Assembly (NCBI GenBank): GCA_024195265.1
Contig: JAJLRJ010000006.1
Span: 12,341,139-12,405,138, forward strand
Reading direction: 5' to 3'
DNA from: Dendrophyllia cribrosa
Taxonomy: Eukaryota > Cnidaria > Anthozoa > Scleractinia > Dendrophylliidae
Length of the DNA stretch: 64,000 nucleotides
The notes beneath the pieces are model-generated. The model saw only the letters and a list, made by a program, of their open reading frames with translations, did not search any database and had not been told where the DNA came from. A program made the position numbers and the translations under genes. Shown piece by piece: positions 9,514-19,870 of this stretch. Each line of letters begins with the position of its first letter. The stretch's first letter is position 1.

Positions 9514-11667
9514 GTGATTTGCCCCAGTTGCAATCGAGAACTTTCTAAAACAACAGCTTACAAACACATACAAAATGGCTGCCCGTCTTTAAAAAGAAAT
9601 CCTCGAGCTCTTCCCAAACATGAGGAGGATTTGGCAGCACCCCTGAGGGCTGTTCGAGAAGTTTTTGCCAAGTCAAATGTCAGCTGGCATGAGCTGAATG
9701 CATGACTTAACGAGCAAGAACAAGAACAAGAACAAAAACCATCTAAAAATAAAAGCTTAGAGGCTCTTGATCCTTTAAATGGCATCCGTGACTTAAACTT
9801 TGTTTCGGATTATATCGCAGGTAAGAAATCACTCACAACGTTTCAAACGGAGTTGAGTGGTTATTACCAATTGAAGAAATGCTTACCCTTTGTATATCAA
9901 TGATGACGACAACACAAGTGTTCATGAACTTTCTCAAATTGAGGAACACTGGTCTGAAACAAAAGAGCGCCGACTGGGTGAGAGCCAGACAAAACTCCAT
10001 TGGTGCATCAGAGATCTCTGCCTTGACAGGATCGTCGCCGTTTGAATCACGGCAAAGCTTGCTCATAAAGAAAATACAGCCAACAGATATGCTCAACAAT
10101 GCGGCTTGTACCTGGGGCAATCTGTTCGAGCCGCTTATACGCAAGTATTTTGAGCAAAAACATTCTGTTTCCGTTTTTGGTCACAGCATCTCTCTTAATC
10201 TAGCAAGAGATCATCCACTTTATCGAAAGGTCACTTGCAGCCCAGACGGATATTTTCTAGACAAAGATAACACCTTAAGGTCATTCCTTAGTATTGCATT
10301 GCGCATCACGTACAGCGCATAATTTCTTGCGTCATTAGCGCGTGCACAAGCGCGCGCACAGTCCGAAACAAGGTTTCTTTGAGGATAAGTTGGCCAAATG
10401 AATAAGAGATTGTTTTTTCCTAAACGAGAACGGTGACCCCTATTTTTTATTAATGTAATTTACTCGTTATAGGACTACAAAAAACATATTTATAGCAGAA
10501 AAAAAGTTTAGTGGTAGAACATGTATTAATTCTGTGTTAATCGCGTATAACTCTGTATTTGGAGCCAGTGAGGAGTATGTGGTGATGCCGAAGGGGTTCG
10601 ATTTCCTTGCAAAATTTGTAAGACCGGGCAATTTGAAACGACTTCCCTGAAAGAATGTTGTATAAGAAAATAAATTAATGTTAAAATTTCAATAGTAATG
10701 ATAGTTTCTGCAGGCAATAACAATCCCTTTCTCGACATTCGAGTTTCGAACATTCCTCGCGCAATTATAAAAAGTCGCTATAAATAACGGGAGTACAGTG
10801 TAAAAACAAGCACGGTGACCCTCTCTTTTTATCGCATTTTTTGAATGTTCTAAGCATGGTTATCAATCGTACCAAGTTTGAAAAAAAGTTCAGTATAAGA
10901 TCATTTTCGAGGGAATTACCTTAAGCCTGTTAGAGTTTAAATGTCCGTTCAAGCGAAAAATAGCTAAGAATAGAATTCCTAGTTATTATAGCGATCAGAT
11001 ACAAACAGGTCTTGCTTTGAGTGGTGACATGGTAAACAAAGGCCTGTTTGTTGACGGTTATTTTAGGATGTGCTCTTTAAACCAGCTAGAACCAAGTTTA
11101 GCACACAATCCATTTCTAAATGGAGGAAACAAGTTCAAAACGAAGGGTAACACAACACTTGCGTGGGGAGTTTTTTATTTATTTAGCAAACGGCCGATAA
11201 TCAGAAATCAAGACTCAATCATCGATGTCGGTTCACTCACATCAAAACAATTATTTGAGAGAATTATGTCTTCCATTGCGGAGAAGGACATATGGTGTTG
11301 TTATGGTTATGTAAGGATGTCATTTAGAAAACAGGACGAAGACGAGGAGTTTTTGCGTTATAACCATATGAAAAAAGTGTTTTTAGAGGGTTCAGAAGGT
11401 CCTAAACCAGTGGCTATGTTTGTTTGGAAGCTTCTGGATATAACTGAGATTTGGGCACCAAAACAACCGAACTTTTTAATAAATATTCAAAGGTCGGTCG
11501 AGCGTTTTCATAACAGCTTGTCAAGCCTTCGAAAAAAAATAACCGAGTACTCTGAAGAGGCAGCTGAAATCTATCACAGCCCTAAGAAAAATGCTGCTGT
11601 CGTAAGGGCTGGAGACGAAGAACAAATGTTAGCATTTCTTATGGATAAACTTGAGCAAGGTTATTAA
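9514..11667 (+). pseudogene. YqaJ-type (lambda exonuclease-like) viral recombinase, broken
   Basis: Three blocks make up one gene. Block 1 (9514-about 9890) has a CPSC...C Cys-rich start and an in-frame TGA at 9703-9705. Block 2 (about 9900-10279) is in another frame and has the YqaJ signatures R-Q-N-S-I-G-A-S-E, GNLFEP and SPDGYF. Block 3 (10924-11667) has L-L-E-F-K-C-P (the E-x-K of the PD-(D/E)XK nuclease) and DQIQTGL. Between blocks 2 and 3 is a 638 bp insertion. The family makes 5'-3' exonucleases that generate single strands for recombination or replication. In this element it would act with the DNA polymerase; that role is inference. The N-terminal start is uncertain. Lesions: one stop, one frameshift near 9890 and one insertion. 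Confidence 0.75.
10280..10917. mobile_element. 638 bp insertion in the YqaJ gene, 8 bp target duplication
   Basis: Flanked by a perfect ACCTTAAG direct repeat at 10272-10279 and 10918-10925. Removing one copy and the insert keeps the nuclease reading frame. The ends (GTCATTCC... and ...GGGAATT) are weakly inverted. An 8 bp duplication fits hAT-type elements, but the termini do not prove it. The element contains partly repeated internal segments near 10420-10530 and 10800-10910 and no gene. Confidence 0.75.
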
Positions 11668-11702
11668 TACCCGTGGTATTAATAGCTGCTTTCCAATACC
11701 AT

Positions 11703-12586
11703 TCATTTCTTAGATGTGTACTCGGGCTTCTGATGTCTTATGTAAGATAAGATTTTGTATTTTCTCGGCCCTTCTGGTAAAATTTGATCTAAGATCTTAT
11801 GAATTATGAACTCATAAGATATTCCGCTTGCTAGATGATATCTTATGCTTGAGTAAACATAGTTAATTTGCTTAATTTCGTCATCGGTTAATCTCTGAGG
11901 GGGTTCCCCTAGGATAAAACTCAACAACAGAGTTGTGTGTTTATTGAAATCACTGCGTTTTATTTTTTTAAGAATGTTTCGTAGAGCGTCAATTGTTAAA
12001 AATGATGGATGAACATTTCGTTTTGCCATTTCTTTCCGTATTTCTAATAAAACCTTTTCACTGCCGCTTATGCATTCTAAAGAGCAATTTCCGAGTAACT
12101 GATCAAGGCGACGTTTAAAATTATAATTTATTCTGCATGGTATTTTAACTTTCATATTTTCTTTATCGTAAAGGTCTTTATGAAAAAAGACAGCTCCGTA
12201 TATTCTTTCAATGCGGTTACATTCTCTGCAGATAAGTTCTGTTGAATCACACATGAGTGAAAATGAGCCGCCACAGCTTTGGCACGATTCAATGCTTTTA
12301 TTTGTTCTGTCTAGAATGATAACAAACTTTTTTTTTTGCGATATTGTTGGATTAATTCTTGTCTCGCTGACAAACTAAGATCTTCGAAAATGATTTGAAG
12401 TTTTTCTGTTAGTTGTGATCGGTGAAGCTCTTTTAGGTGGCAGCTGTCATAGAAGCCACACAGCATGACTTGCTTGTGTTTTATATCCAAGACATCTAGT
12501 TGCGTCTCGTATTCTTTATTTTCATCCATACGTCTAACAATAGACAGTTGCGTGATAAAGCGCTCAATATATCGCGACTCCGTCAT
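11703..12586 (-). pseudogene. VLTF3-like late transcription factor, frameshifted
   Basis: The N-terminal part starts at the ATG at 12586 (MTESRYIERF...) and runs to about 12325. The C-terminal part continues in another frame to 11703. They meet at a run of ten T (A on the coding strand) near 12328-12337, so a slippage frameshift separates them. Just after it is a zinc ribbon (C-Q-S-C-G-G ... C-R-E-C), then a helical domain with IPCRINYNFKRRLDQL, S-F-L-T and Y-E-F-I-I-H-K-I-L, which fits the poxvirus/NCLDV VLTF3 fold. The family activates late (capsid) gene transcription. It is divergent from the YqaJ gene (tail to tail, about 35 bp apart). Whether the homopolymer shift is decay, assembly error or real slippage cannot be told here. 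Confidence 0.72.
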
Positions 12587-12641
12587 GTTTATTTTTAGAA
12601 AATGACAAATGTTCAATTGGGGAACGAAACTTCCCCACAAA

Positions 12642-12760
12642 TACCGAAGCGCTCCAACTTTGTTGAAAAAAGTTTTTCTGGGGCGCTTCGGAATTTATTT
12701 TTTGAAAACTTTTTTTGGGGGCGCTTCGGTATTTAGGGGCGCTTCAGAATTTATGGGCCT
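12642..12760. repeat. GGCGCTTCGG-type repeats between viral genes
   Basis: Four copies of a CGAAGCGC/GCGCTTCG core, one inverted and three direct, each followed by a T-rich or TATTTA stretch. They lie between the start of the VLTF3-like gene and the end of the next gene. Possible regulatory or replication signal, or a small degenerate repeat. Confidence 0.5.
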
Positions 12761-12808
12761 ATGTGTGGCGGGATTTTTCCCTCAAGATTTGTAGATTAAA
12801 ACCTGAGT

Positions 12809-13486
12809 TTAATCTTTCAAATCTGATTTGGACACAGCTGTGAGACGATTGATGATCTTTTTTTGAAACTCTTCCTTGACTTCTTTGCGAAGTTCGGTTT
12901 TGATCTTGTCTATATCTGGCACTGGAGTTTGCCTGCCTCCTTGTGTAGCCTTTTTTTCACCAGAGCGAATCAAGGCTTTCAGTTCGTGATATTTTTCAAC
13001 CTCGCGAAGAATGATTGAAAATTCTGAATCACTGATTCGCTTGTCCGCAAGGGCTTTTGAAACCAAGTCATTGACAGAGTTTCGTTTAGCAAGGGCGAGT
13101 ATGTAGATCTTTTCATGTTTGGTGATTTTTCTTTCGAGCCTTTTACCGAACGCAGTAAGGCCAGCTGATGAAAACCCTGAAACGGCGGCAACGCCAGCAA
13201 GAGGAGGGCTGGCGATAATCCCAACTCCTGTCAAAGCTGTTGCCAAGGTTGCAGAAGACAAACCCGCAGAAATGAAACCAAGGCCAACAGCTGAACCGTG
13301 AACAACAGAGTGGGTTCGTTTGTACTTCTTAGCGACGTGCCTATAATGGCCGGCTTCTGACTCAAGCTCTGTCTGTAAGTCAGATATTTTTTTTAGACGG
13401 AAGTCATCACCATTTGGCAACACTGGGTAGAGCGGTTGCGTCTCGCTGTATTCCGGAGCCGATGGAAGCACATTGGCAGAACTCAT
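12809..13486 (-). CDS. Conserved Polinton-type membrane protein of unknown function (225 aa)
   Basis: Intact frame from the ATG at 13486. The first 30 residues are Pro/Tyr-rich (LPSAPEYSETQPLYP). A basic helix follows, then a long Gly/Ala-rich hydrophobic stretch (about residues 62-112) that looks like a membrane hairpin, then a basic and charged helical C-terminus with a likely amphipathic segment. I recognise it only as a type of protein that recurs in cnidarian genomes in such elements; no function is established here. The gene is followed by a shared promoter-like box upstream of its start (13487-13511). It could be a virion or membrane-remodelling component, but that is a guess. It is one of the few genes without visible lesions. 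Confidence 0.75.
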   Translation of the reverse strand: MSSANVLPSAPEYSETQPLYPVLPNGDDFRLKKISDLQTELESEAGHYRHVAKKYKRTHSVVHGSAVGLGFISAGLSSATLATALTGVGIIASPPLAGVAAVSGFSSAGLTAFGKRLERKITKHEKIYILALAKRNSVNDLVSKALADKRISDSEFSIILREVEKYHELKALIRSGEKKATQGGRQTPVPDIDKIKTELRKEVKEEFQKKIINRLTAVSKSDLKD

Positions 13487-13511
13487 GGCGGGGTATATAT
13501 ATAAGGATTTT
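13487..13511 (-). promoter_or_regulatory. Promoter-like box of the 225 aa gene
   Basis: On the minus strand the sequence CCTTATATATATACCCC sits 5-20 bases before the ATG. It matches the ATATATAC boxes found before the other viral genes. Confidence 0.55.
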
Positions 13512-14186
13512 TTAATTTATCTCGATTTCAAATTCTAAGGGCATGTTATTAAAGTCGAAGAGGTCGCCATTTACATCCCTCACTGACAGTGATATGCTGT
13601 TTACATAATCGCCAGACGAGACGTCACGCAAGATGTTCTGCTGTGTTGTTTCGTAGAGAATTTTCTCAAAAGCTTTTCCACGAATATCAAACCGAGCCAA
13701 GACTGTCGAAGGTTTACCATTGAGGAGGTTTTGTTCTTTATCAACCAGATCACAGTGGATAAAGTAAGTGCTTGGTGATGTTAATCCTTTGACGAACGTT
13801 GTAAACGTTAATTTAGGATTTATACCAAGCAATTCTGATAAATCGTGGTCTAATTTCACATCCTTATTTTGAAAGTTGAAAATGACCATCGACCCTACAG
13901 GCGTATTTGTCTTGGTTTCTAATTTTAACTTTTCGACTGGGAATGCGGCCTCTAATTCTTTTGCCAAATACTCAAGAGTGTAATGACCTGGAAGAAGTCT
14001 CCTGACAGTTGTGTTTTTATCAGGCCCAGGCCCAGTAAACAATGTTATCTCTCCTCTTTGTTTCAAATTATGCCACGAGTTGAAAATCGAGCAAGAGACA
14101 AGACGGATGTAACTCGGTTTCGGAAGCGGGTGATCGAAGTAGATCGTGTGAGGGTTCGAAGGCGCAACGATTGTTAACACAACCAT
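13512..14186 (-). CDS. Candidate penton-like/minor capsid protein (224 aa)
   Basis: Intact frame from the ATG at 14186. It is rich in beta-strand-like segments with alternating hydrophobics, contains LLPGHYTLEYLAKELEAAF, LSELLGI and a C-terminal V-N-S-I-S-L-S-V-R-D block ending in PLEFEIEI. Size, strand-rich character and its place next to other structural genes fit a single jelly-roll minor capsid (penton-like) protein of Polintons; no jelly roll can be proved from sequence reading alone. It is divergently arranged with the large gene at 14234, with only 47 bp between starts and a two-sided AT-rich promoter. Alternative: another virion surface protein. Confidence 0.6.
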   Translation of the reverse strand: MVVLTIVAPSNPHTIYFDHPLPKPSYIRLVSCSIFNSWHNLKQRGEITLFTGPGPDKNTTVRRLLPGHYTLEYLAKELEAAFPVEKLKLETKTNTPVGSMVIFNFQNKDVKLDHDLSELLGINPKLTFTTFVKGLTSPSTYFIHCDLVDKEQNLLNGKPSTVLARFDIRGKAFEKILYETTQQNILRDVSSGDYVNSISLSVRDVNGDLFDFNNMPLEFEIEIN

Positions 14187-14233
14187 GATTGCATGTATAT
14201 AATTACTTTAAAAAAATATAAATATATACAATC
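14187..14233. promoter_or_regulatory. Divergent viral promoter
   Basis: The 47 bp between two opposite ATGs contain AATATATACAATC before the plus gene and AATTATATACATGCAATC before the minus gene. Both end in CAATC-ATG. The near mirror arrangement shows one AT box per start. Confidence 0.65.
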
Positions 14234-16078
14234 ATGTTTGGCAGACGGCCCGTTGGATTTAATCCTAATTCAAATCTTGGTCTAAACATTGGCGGTCACA
14301 ATTATAGCCCCTCACCCCCTTTTAATTCAACCCCAAACGTCTATAGCCATGTAAAGCCACCCCCAGATCCACTAGCCTGGATGAGAACACCAGAAGCAGC
14401 AAAGCTCTCTGCCGCGGCCAAGGCCAAGGCGATCTCAGACATCAAAAAGCGTTTCCCGCGCGCTGATATGTCCCACTTTGAAGTGCAAGTATAGTTTGGC
14501 GGCGACCACAAAACCGCCACAGGGGAAGTGCTTTACAAAGAGGGCCAAGGCTCATTAGCACTCGTTACAGAAATGCCCCACAAAGATTGGACTCAAGCCA
14601 TGAAAGGCGCTCTTGGGCTCCATCAAGACGGTGGTTTTCCCTATCAGCTATCGTTGACTCAAAATACAGAAAAGTCAATCCCAGCTGTTGATTTCTCCAC
14701 CACAATAGACAAGGATATGATGATTGGCGCAATCTTGAACGACGAATCGCAAAAGATTTACGTCACGCCAACTGATTATTTCACAACGAAATACAGAAAT
14801 ATCTTCAGGGACACACAGATTTCATTCACAACCGCGAAATATGGAAGAAAGTGGCTCGGCGGACCGCATATGAGTTTTTGGCCACAACAACTCTCCTTCG
14901 CACTGTGGTGTGCAACAACCGGCTGTGGAATCTCGCGTGACATTCTCTTCGATAAGAACTCCAGTCTATCCCTAACCCCCCAGCTCCGGTCATTTTACCG
15001 GTTTCACGTTTATTTCACAACAAGGCGAATACTCTACAAGATGGGTGGGGAACAAAGCGTGAGTGCTTTACCAGACGACCCTCCATTCAACCAGAAAGAC
15101 AACAAATACAACATCGACGCGTACAAGAAGATTTGCATAGAGTTCGGTATCGACCCCAGTTCTGACTTCCGTTTCACATACGGCAAGAACCACGGTCTTG
15201 GGAATGTCTACATTGGTGAATATGGAGGTGGCAACATTTCTACCGATTACGACTACCCCGATACCGATCTAGCTCTGTTCAATGATGAGCGCGTGACTGA
15301 CAGAAACGACCCCAACTATCGCGCCAATGAAATATCTTTCGTCCGCAACGACCAAGGGGCGGACACCCAGTTCGAGCACTTTGTGCCAAATTACGCACAG
15401 GGGCTAACACAGCCAGGGCTCGCGCGTATGAACCAATCAATCGAGGCCTTTGTGTACTGCATTCTTGGTTCACAAGCCAAAACCCGCAGCAGCATCATTG
15501 GAAGAGGAGGCCGGGCGTTCGAAACGCAGAGAGTATTCCTCACCCATCTAGAGGAGGCTATAATACTGAACGACATTGCAACAAGCGTACAGCGTTACCA
15601 GCTTGCCATCCAAGCAACGAAAGTGCGCCTAGACTTTGCGACAGCACCCGGAAGTTGGCTCATGCCATCACGCATGGTTATCACCATAGAGAGCGTGATC
15701 GGGTATAACAACAATCTAAAGGAGGCTACGCAAGGGATGAAGCTGGGTGTTAACAATGATGTTAATCTGGGTACAAAAAAAGCCTCACTTCACCACATGG
15801 ACGGTGGACCAACAAAGATTAATCCACCAAACAGTCACCCATCAAACCCGATACATAAAGAGGCTACACAGGCGCAGGGCATCACGCCAGCCCCAGCCAC
15901 AAGCAAAACACCACATCCCACACCAGCCACAAGCAAAACACCACATCCAACCCCAACACCCACACCACCAGCCACAACCACAAACACGCCAGCACAACCC
16001 GACCCGCATCACGTAAACAAGGCACTCATGGCTGTGGGTGCGCTTGCTTTGGCAGGCGTTATCGTTTGGTTTAGATAA
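14234..16078 (+). pseudogene. Large viral structural-type protein with C-terminal anchor, one premature stop
   Basis: A single frame of about 614 codons interrupted only by TAG at 14492-14494. The N-terminal part is Asn/Pro/Gly-rich. The central part includes GGPHMSFWPQQLSFALWC, TTGCGISRDILF and a PGSW-LMPSRMVITIESVIGY block. The last 100 residues are a Pro/Thr/His-rich repeat (A-T-S-K-T-P-H-P-T twice) followed by a transmembrane helix (ALMAVGALALAGVIVWF) and an R at the end. I do not recognise the family. Length, lack of enzymatic motifs, C-terminal anchor and capsid-gene neighbours suggest a virion surface or membrane-associated protein. The next gene, on the other strand, ends 10 bp away. 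Confidence 0.65.
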
Positions 16079-16087
16079 GCGCAAATC

Positions 16088-17471
16088 TCAAGACCTCGCA
16101 CGCTTGGTGATCCTTTCAACCAGGAAGGCCACCACGGCAAGGATTAGAAGCCAAGCGTGTTCACCCAGAAAGGAGATGACCGACCCAACCGCTTTGAAGA
16201 TGAAGCTCACAATTGAGCCAATGAGGCCACGCAAGGCGGCAGCTGCCTTTTTGTCAAGCTCTTTAAGCCCATTTCCAATAGCCTTGGTGGCCCTTGCCAG
16301 GCCATTCAAGGTGGCTAGTACCACAGCGCTGATGGTGATGCCAGCTGCCAGAACAACCGCTTGCAGTGTCCATCCGTATTTCTTGAAGATTTCTCTAACC
16401 CTCTCTCTCAAAGGCAGGGCTTGTTCTCTCTCCTCAACCTGTGTTCTGAGCCTTGCCAGCTCTTCTTCTCGCTCAGCAACTCGGGCTTCCGCGGCTTCTC
16501 TATCAGATGGAGAAGTGTTCTCATCCTCTATCACGCGTCTGTCTTCCTCGTTTTCGCGTTTAAGCTCGGCTTCTCTTTCGTTTAACTCATCAAGAGGTTT
16601 AGTAGAGTTTAGCCTTGCTTCAACTTCATCTCTTTCCTTCTCTTTGGCAGAAAGGCGTGTTCTGAGTTTGTCAACCTTTGCCTGTTCTTGGTCTCGTTGT
16701 TTTTGTATTTTTTGAAGGGCCCCTAATTCTTTTTTCTGGGTTTCAAGATCGCCTTGAAGATTCTTTTTCAGTAGTTTTAGTTGATCTATCGCGGATTGAT
16801 TTTCAACGCTTGAACCGTGTTCCTGCTCCAGATTGTCAATCCTCTCTTGAGTTTGCTCAATTCTGTTTCTGAGGTTTTGCACCTCATTTGCTGCTTGTTG
16901 TTGTTCTACAGCAACCCTTTCATTCTCCTTCAGTTGTTTTTCTTCCACCTTCAATCTTTGTCTTTCTTCCCTTATTGATGCATTGTCTTCAGAGACAAGC
17001 TCTTCAGCGCTTGGGCCTGAAGATTTTTTGAACTTGTCTGTGAACGATTTAAGAAGACCCGACCCATCTTTCTTGAAAATGAGAGTCTCTCCACCCTTTT
17101 GCCCAAAGGAAACCATTCTGCCTTCATTTCCTGTTTTTTTTACCGTAACCAATTGGGCCTAATCTGTCGTAGGCTACTTTTGGAAAGCGCCTTCTTATCC
17201 AGTCCCTAGCTCTATCAAGCATGTTTTGTTTGTCTTCTTCATGTGTGAAGTCACTAAGATTAGGGATGTCAATAGGATCTAACCCACTTTGTTCGTGAGG
17301 CATTGTATGCATTTCATGCTGCTCGCCGCCATGGTATGGGGTGGATGTGTCGCCTGGTTGAATGGGGGTTGTTGTGTCAACTTCTTCTTCGTCGTCATCA
17401 TCGTGGTCAATCCCATGGTCAACCCAAGGATTATCGGGCATATCTCCTGGATCAAAACCGCCTTCTGCCAT
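16088..17471 (-). pseudogene. Coiled-coil membrane protein, frameshifted
   Basis: The ATG at 17471 opens an acidic, His/Asp-rich N-terminal part with a D-H-D-D-D-D-E-E-E tract. Near 17140, in a T-rich run, the frame shifts, and the rest (to 16088) is a long heptad-rich coiled coil (about residues 55-240 of that part; many L-x-x-L-x-x-E repeats) followed by two or more hydrophobic helices near the C-terminus. One ancestral gene is inferred because the two parts overlap and neither has its own promoter box between them. Function unknown; coiled coil plus membrane helices suggests a virion or membrane scaffold. The gene is divergent from the capsid gene and they share a 44 bp intergenic promoter region. 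Confidence 0.65.
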
Positions 17472-17515
17472 GATGATATATATAAATATAAATTTTAAAA
17501 ACACAAATATATACC
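17472..17515. promoter_or_regulatory. Divergent promoter between coiled-coil and capsid genes
   Basis: AT-rich 44 bp spacer. The plus side ends ACAAATATATACC just before the capsid ATG; the minus side reads TTTATATATATCATC before the other ATG. Same box type as at the other viral genes. Confidence 0.65.
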
Positions 17516-18765
17516 ATGGCTGTGCAACCGAATCTACTTCCATCTCACAGTGAAAAGACACTGGGCGCCATGAAGGCAGAGCGAACCGTCAAGCGCATCA
17601 CGTTCAACCCATCTGAGGCCAATCCCGGCGAGACACTGTACGTCTCGATGCCAAAGCTGGGCAAGCACGATGTTATTGTGTCCGGCTCACTTGCACTGGT
17701 GTTCAACATCAACCTAGCCGGGGGCCATGCAAACAACTATCTCGTACAAAATGTTTCTCGGCCCTGGTGGACAGGTTCGTTGTAAAGTTTGCCGCCACCA
17801 CCGTCCAGGACACGGTTGGGTACGACATCTACAAAATTTTCGAAGACCTATTCAAATCAACCGATGAGCGAGACAACATGGTTATAGAGGGCATCCAGAG
17901 TGTGGATTTGTGTAAGATTCGCACTGGTGCTGGTGACAAGAAGACACCCGGCGTGGATGCGGAAACCAAGCTGGAGACAATATACAAGAATAAGTACCGC
18001 ATCAAACTGGATCACCAAATCTTAACTGATCATGGAATCATATATCCTCAAGCACTATTCAATGATCTGGTCTTCGAACTAACCCTCGCGCCCGCATCCC
18101 AAGTTGTTCGGGGCTCAGACACAAGCAAGCTCATGTACAAGTTGGAAAACCTCCAGCTGGAGTATGAGACGATCAGAAGTAAGAGTCTGGCCGACGAGGC
18201 AACAAGTACTTACACTAATGGAAAGGAGTTCGCCTATGACCACGTAATGCGAGATCGGGTGCATCCCTTCACAAAAGGCGTTGACACTCGGCTGAATCTT
18301 CGGGTTAACCCACAGCGCCGGTCTCTCAAGGGCATCCTCTTGCTGTTCATCAATCCCTATGCAGCGGGTGCCAGGGACTCTGAGCACTATTTCAATCCCG
18401 ACATCACCAAAGTGAAGATCACAGTCAACGGTGTCCCAAACAGGGTCTACAACGAGGGCATCAGTGGTACTGACATGTGGTATGAAATATACCGATACTT
18501 TAACCCACACACGCGCGGCAGGCCTAACATGAACCTAACCAAATATCTCACAGGCAACAAGTTTGGTCTCTGGATTGACCTGCGGTCCATGGCTGACACA
18601 GCCCTGCACGGCAACGGCCAACGGTTCGTCAACACACAGGATGGCGTGCAACTCGAGATCGAACGAGACGACAAAGGCTCGGGAACCACAAACTGCCACA
18701 TCTTCACCATCTCAGACTCACAGATGAACATCATGAGCAGGCAGCTGGAATCGGTTCAGTTCTAG
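17516..18765 (+). pseudogene. Hexon-like major capsid protein (double jelly roll), frameshifted
   Basis: The ATG at 17516 follows an ATATATACC box. The first part runs in one frame to about 17760; a one-base shift there moves the remaining 332 codons to another frame. Features fit the Polinton major capsid protein: a strand-rich start (ITFNPSEANPGETLYV), LTLAPASQVVRGSDTSKL, L-E-N-L-Q-L-E-Y-E, N-P-Q-R-R-S-L-K-G-I-L-L-L-F and D-M-W-Y-E-I-Y-R-Y-F, then an LWIDLRS strand near the end. Total size of about 416 codons fits. In the family it forms trimeric capsomers of an icosahedral shell. The ATPase gene follows in the same direction. The shift shows this copy cannot make a full capsid protein. Confidence 0.82.
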
Positions 18766-18766
18766 G

Positions 18767-18780
18767 CACATATATATACC
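18767..18780 (+). promoter_or_regulatory. Promoter-like box before the ATPase gene
   Basis: GGCACATATATATACC lies 44 bases before the ATG at 18824, directly after the capsid gene stop. Same motif as at other viral genes. Confidence 0.55.
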
Positions 18781-18823
18781 ACCAGCCCCATGGCCACAAA
18801 CCAACAAATAACAAGCAACAAAC

Positions 18824-19578
18824 ATGCAGCAAACATGTAAGTTTTATGATAAGCCGGCTCCACTGTCATCCACCAGACCACTATCATACAATGAAATACA
18901 AAGACTTCTGAAATGTTCCCCCTCCCCACCAACACATGAACCAATTGTCTGCAAACCAACTAATATAGGTGTTGGTTATGGACCCAAGAAAGCTGCCATT
19001 CAGTGCACTAATCGTGGGACCCACTAACTCTGGCAAGACACAGTATCTTCTAAACCAACTGCGAGGCCCCTTTAGGGGTTGTTTTGACTACATTGTTTTA
19101 TGCTGCCCCACATTTGTCAAGAACAAGACATACGATGGGTTCGTGGACCGCGATCCGCGAATCTTCGTGATTGTCTGTCAACAGCATGAGATCGAAGACT
19201 GGTTGAAGTTGGCGAGCTTCTTTTTCACATGCACCAACACTTTATTCATTCTCGATGACTGCGCCGCCTCCAAAGATGTTAAAGTCCGCACTAGCCAGCT
19301 GGTCAATCTGGGGTTCAGCGCAAGGCATGACGGCATATCCGTGTGGGTCTTGACCCAGCAGATCACCAGCATTGCCAAGCCATACCGTGATAATATCGCA
19401 GCGATCGTGCTCTTTTTACACACCCTCCAGCAAGACTACCAAGGCCATATTCGAAGACTATGCCGGCGAGCTCTCCAACGAGGAGTACAAAGAGCTTATC
19501 GCAAGGCTTAAATCCCGCAAGTTCTCCCACCTTGTATTCTCTCTGAGGCACCCGTATGGAATTGAGTACAAGATGTAA
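18824..19578 (+). pseudogene. FtsK/HerA (A32-like) DNA packaging ATPase, two frameshifts
   Basis: The N-terminal part (18824 to about 18980) is in one frame, the ATPase core (about 18975-19425) in a second, and the C-terminal part (about 19420-19578) in a third. The core has a Walker A, G-P-T-N-S-G-K-T near 19014-19037, a Walker B, L-F-I-L-D-D-C near 19243-19263, and a sensor-like V-L-T-Q-Q. These fit the genome-packaging ATPases of Polintons, adintoviruses and large DNA viruses, which pump DNA into the capsid. Position just after the capsid gene supports this. About 250 codons is the usual size. Both shifts are small indels, so this copy is inactive. Confidence 0.8.
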
Positions 19579-19584
19579 ATAATA

Positions 19585-19600
19585 CACAAATATATATACA
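19585..19600 (+). promoter_or_regulatory. Promoter-like box before the small gene at 19600
   Basis: ACACAAATATATATAC directly abuts the ATG at 19600, making the leader almost absent. The same box recurs across the element. Confidence 0.5.
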
Positions 19601-19845
19601 TGACTATGAATGCTCCAACCAACCTACACAAGCTCACTGTGCTTTCACAGCTTTTGGATGAATTGCGCAAACACACACTTGATGCGCAAAACAAAATTAT
19701 CAAAGCCGCTGGTGAGGAAGATCTGCGCCTCATGCCTCTCAACAGATATCCATTGCGGTTGAATTCTACGCCAGACACCATGGCGGGGCTTATATGAGAG
19801 TTTGAAACCCTTTTTCCCGATATCAAGAGAATTATCGAAAAATAA
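19600..19845 (+). pseudogene. Small viral protein of unknown function, one stop
   Basis: An 80-codon frame with an in-frame TGA at 19795-19797 and a final stop at 19843-19845. The start region is helical and charged (LSQLLDELRKHTLDAQNKII). No recognised motif. It lies between the ATPase and a 202 aa gene and has its own promoter-like box, which supports a real gene. Alternatively the TGA is the true end and the 15 codons after it are chance. Confidence 0.5.
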
Positions 19846-19847
19846 AA

Positions 19848-19864
19848 ACACATATGTATACACC
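19848..19864 (+). promoter_or_regulatory. Promoter-like box before the 202 aa gene
   Basis: ACACATATGTATACACC ends 6 bases before the ATG at 19871. It is one of three boxes with the palindromic core CATATGTATAC (also near 21081 and 22387). Confidence 0.6.
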
Positions 19865-19870
19865 TTGCTG

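Noticed and set aside
12979..13301. Small frames antisense or out of frame within the 225 aa gene
   Set aside because: Shadows of the intact membrane-protein frame.
16038..16715. A 225-codon plus-strand frame rich in Ser and Leu
   Set aside because: It is the antisense of the coiled-coil gene; strand bias and lack of an upstream box argue against it.
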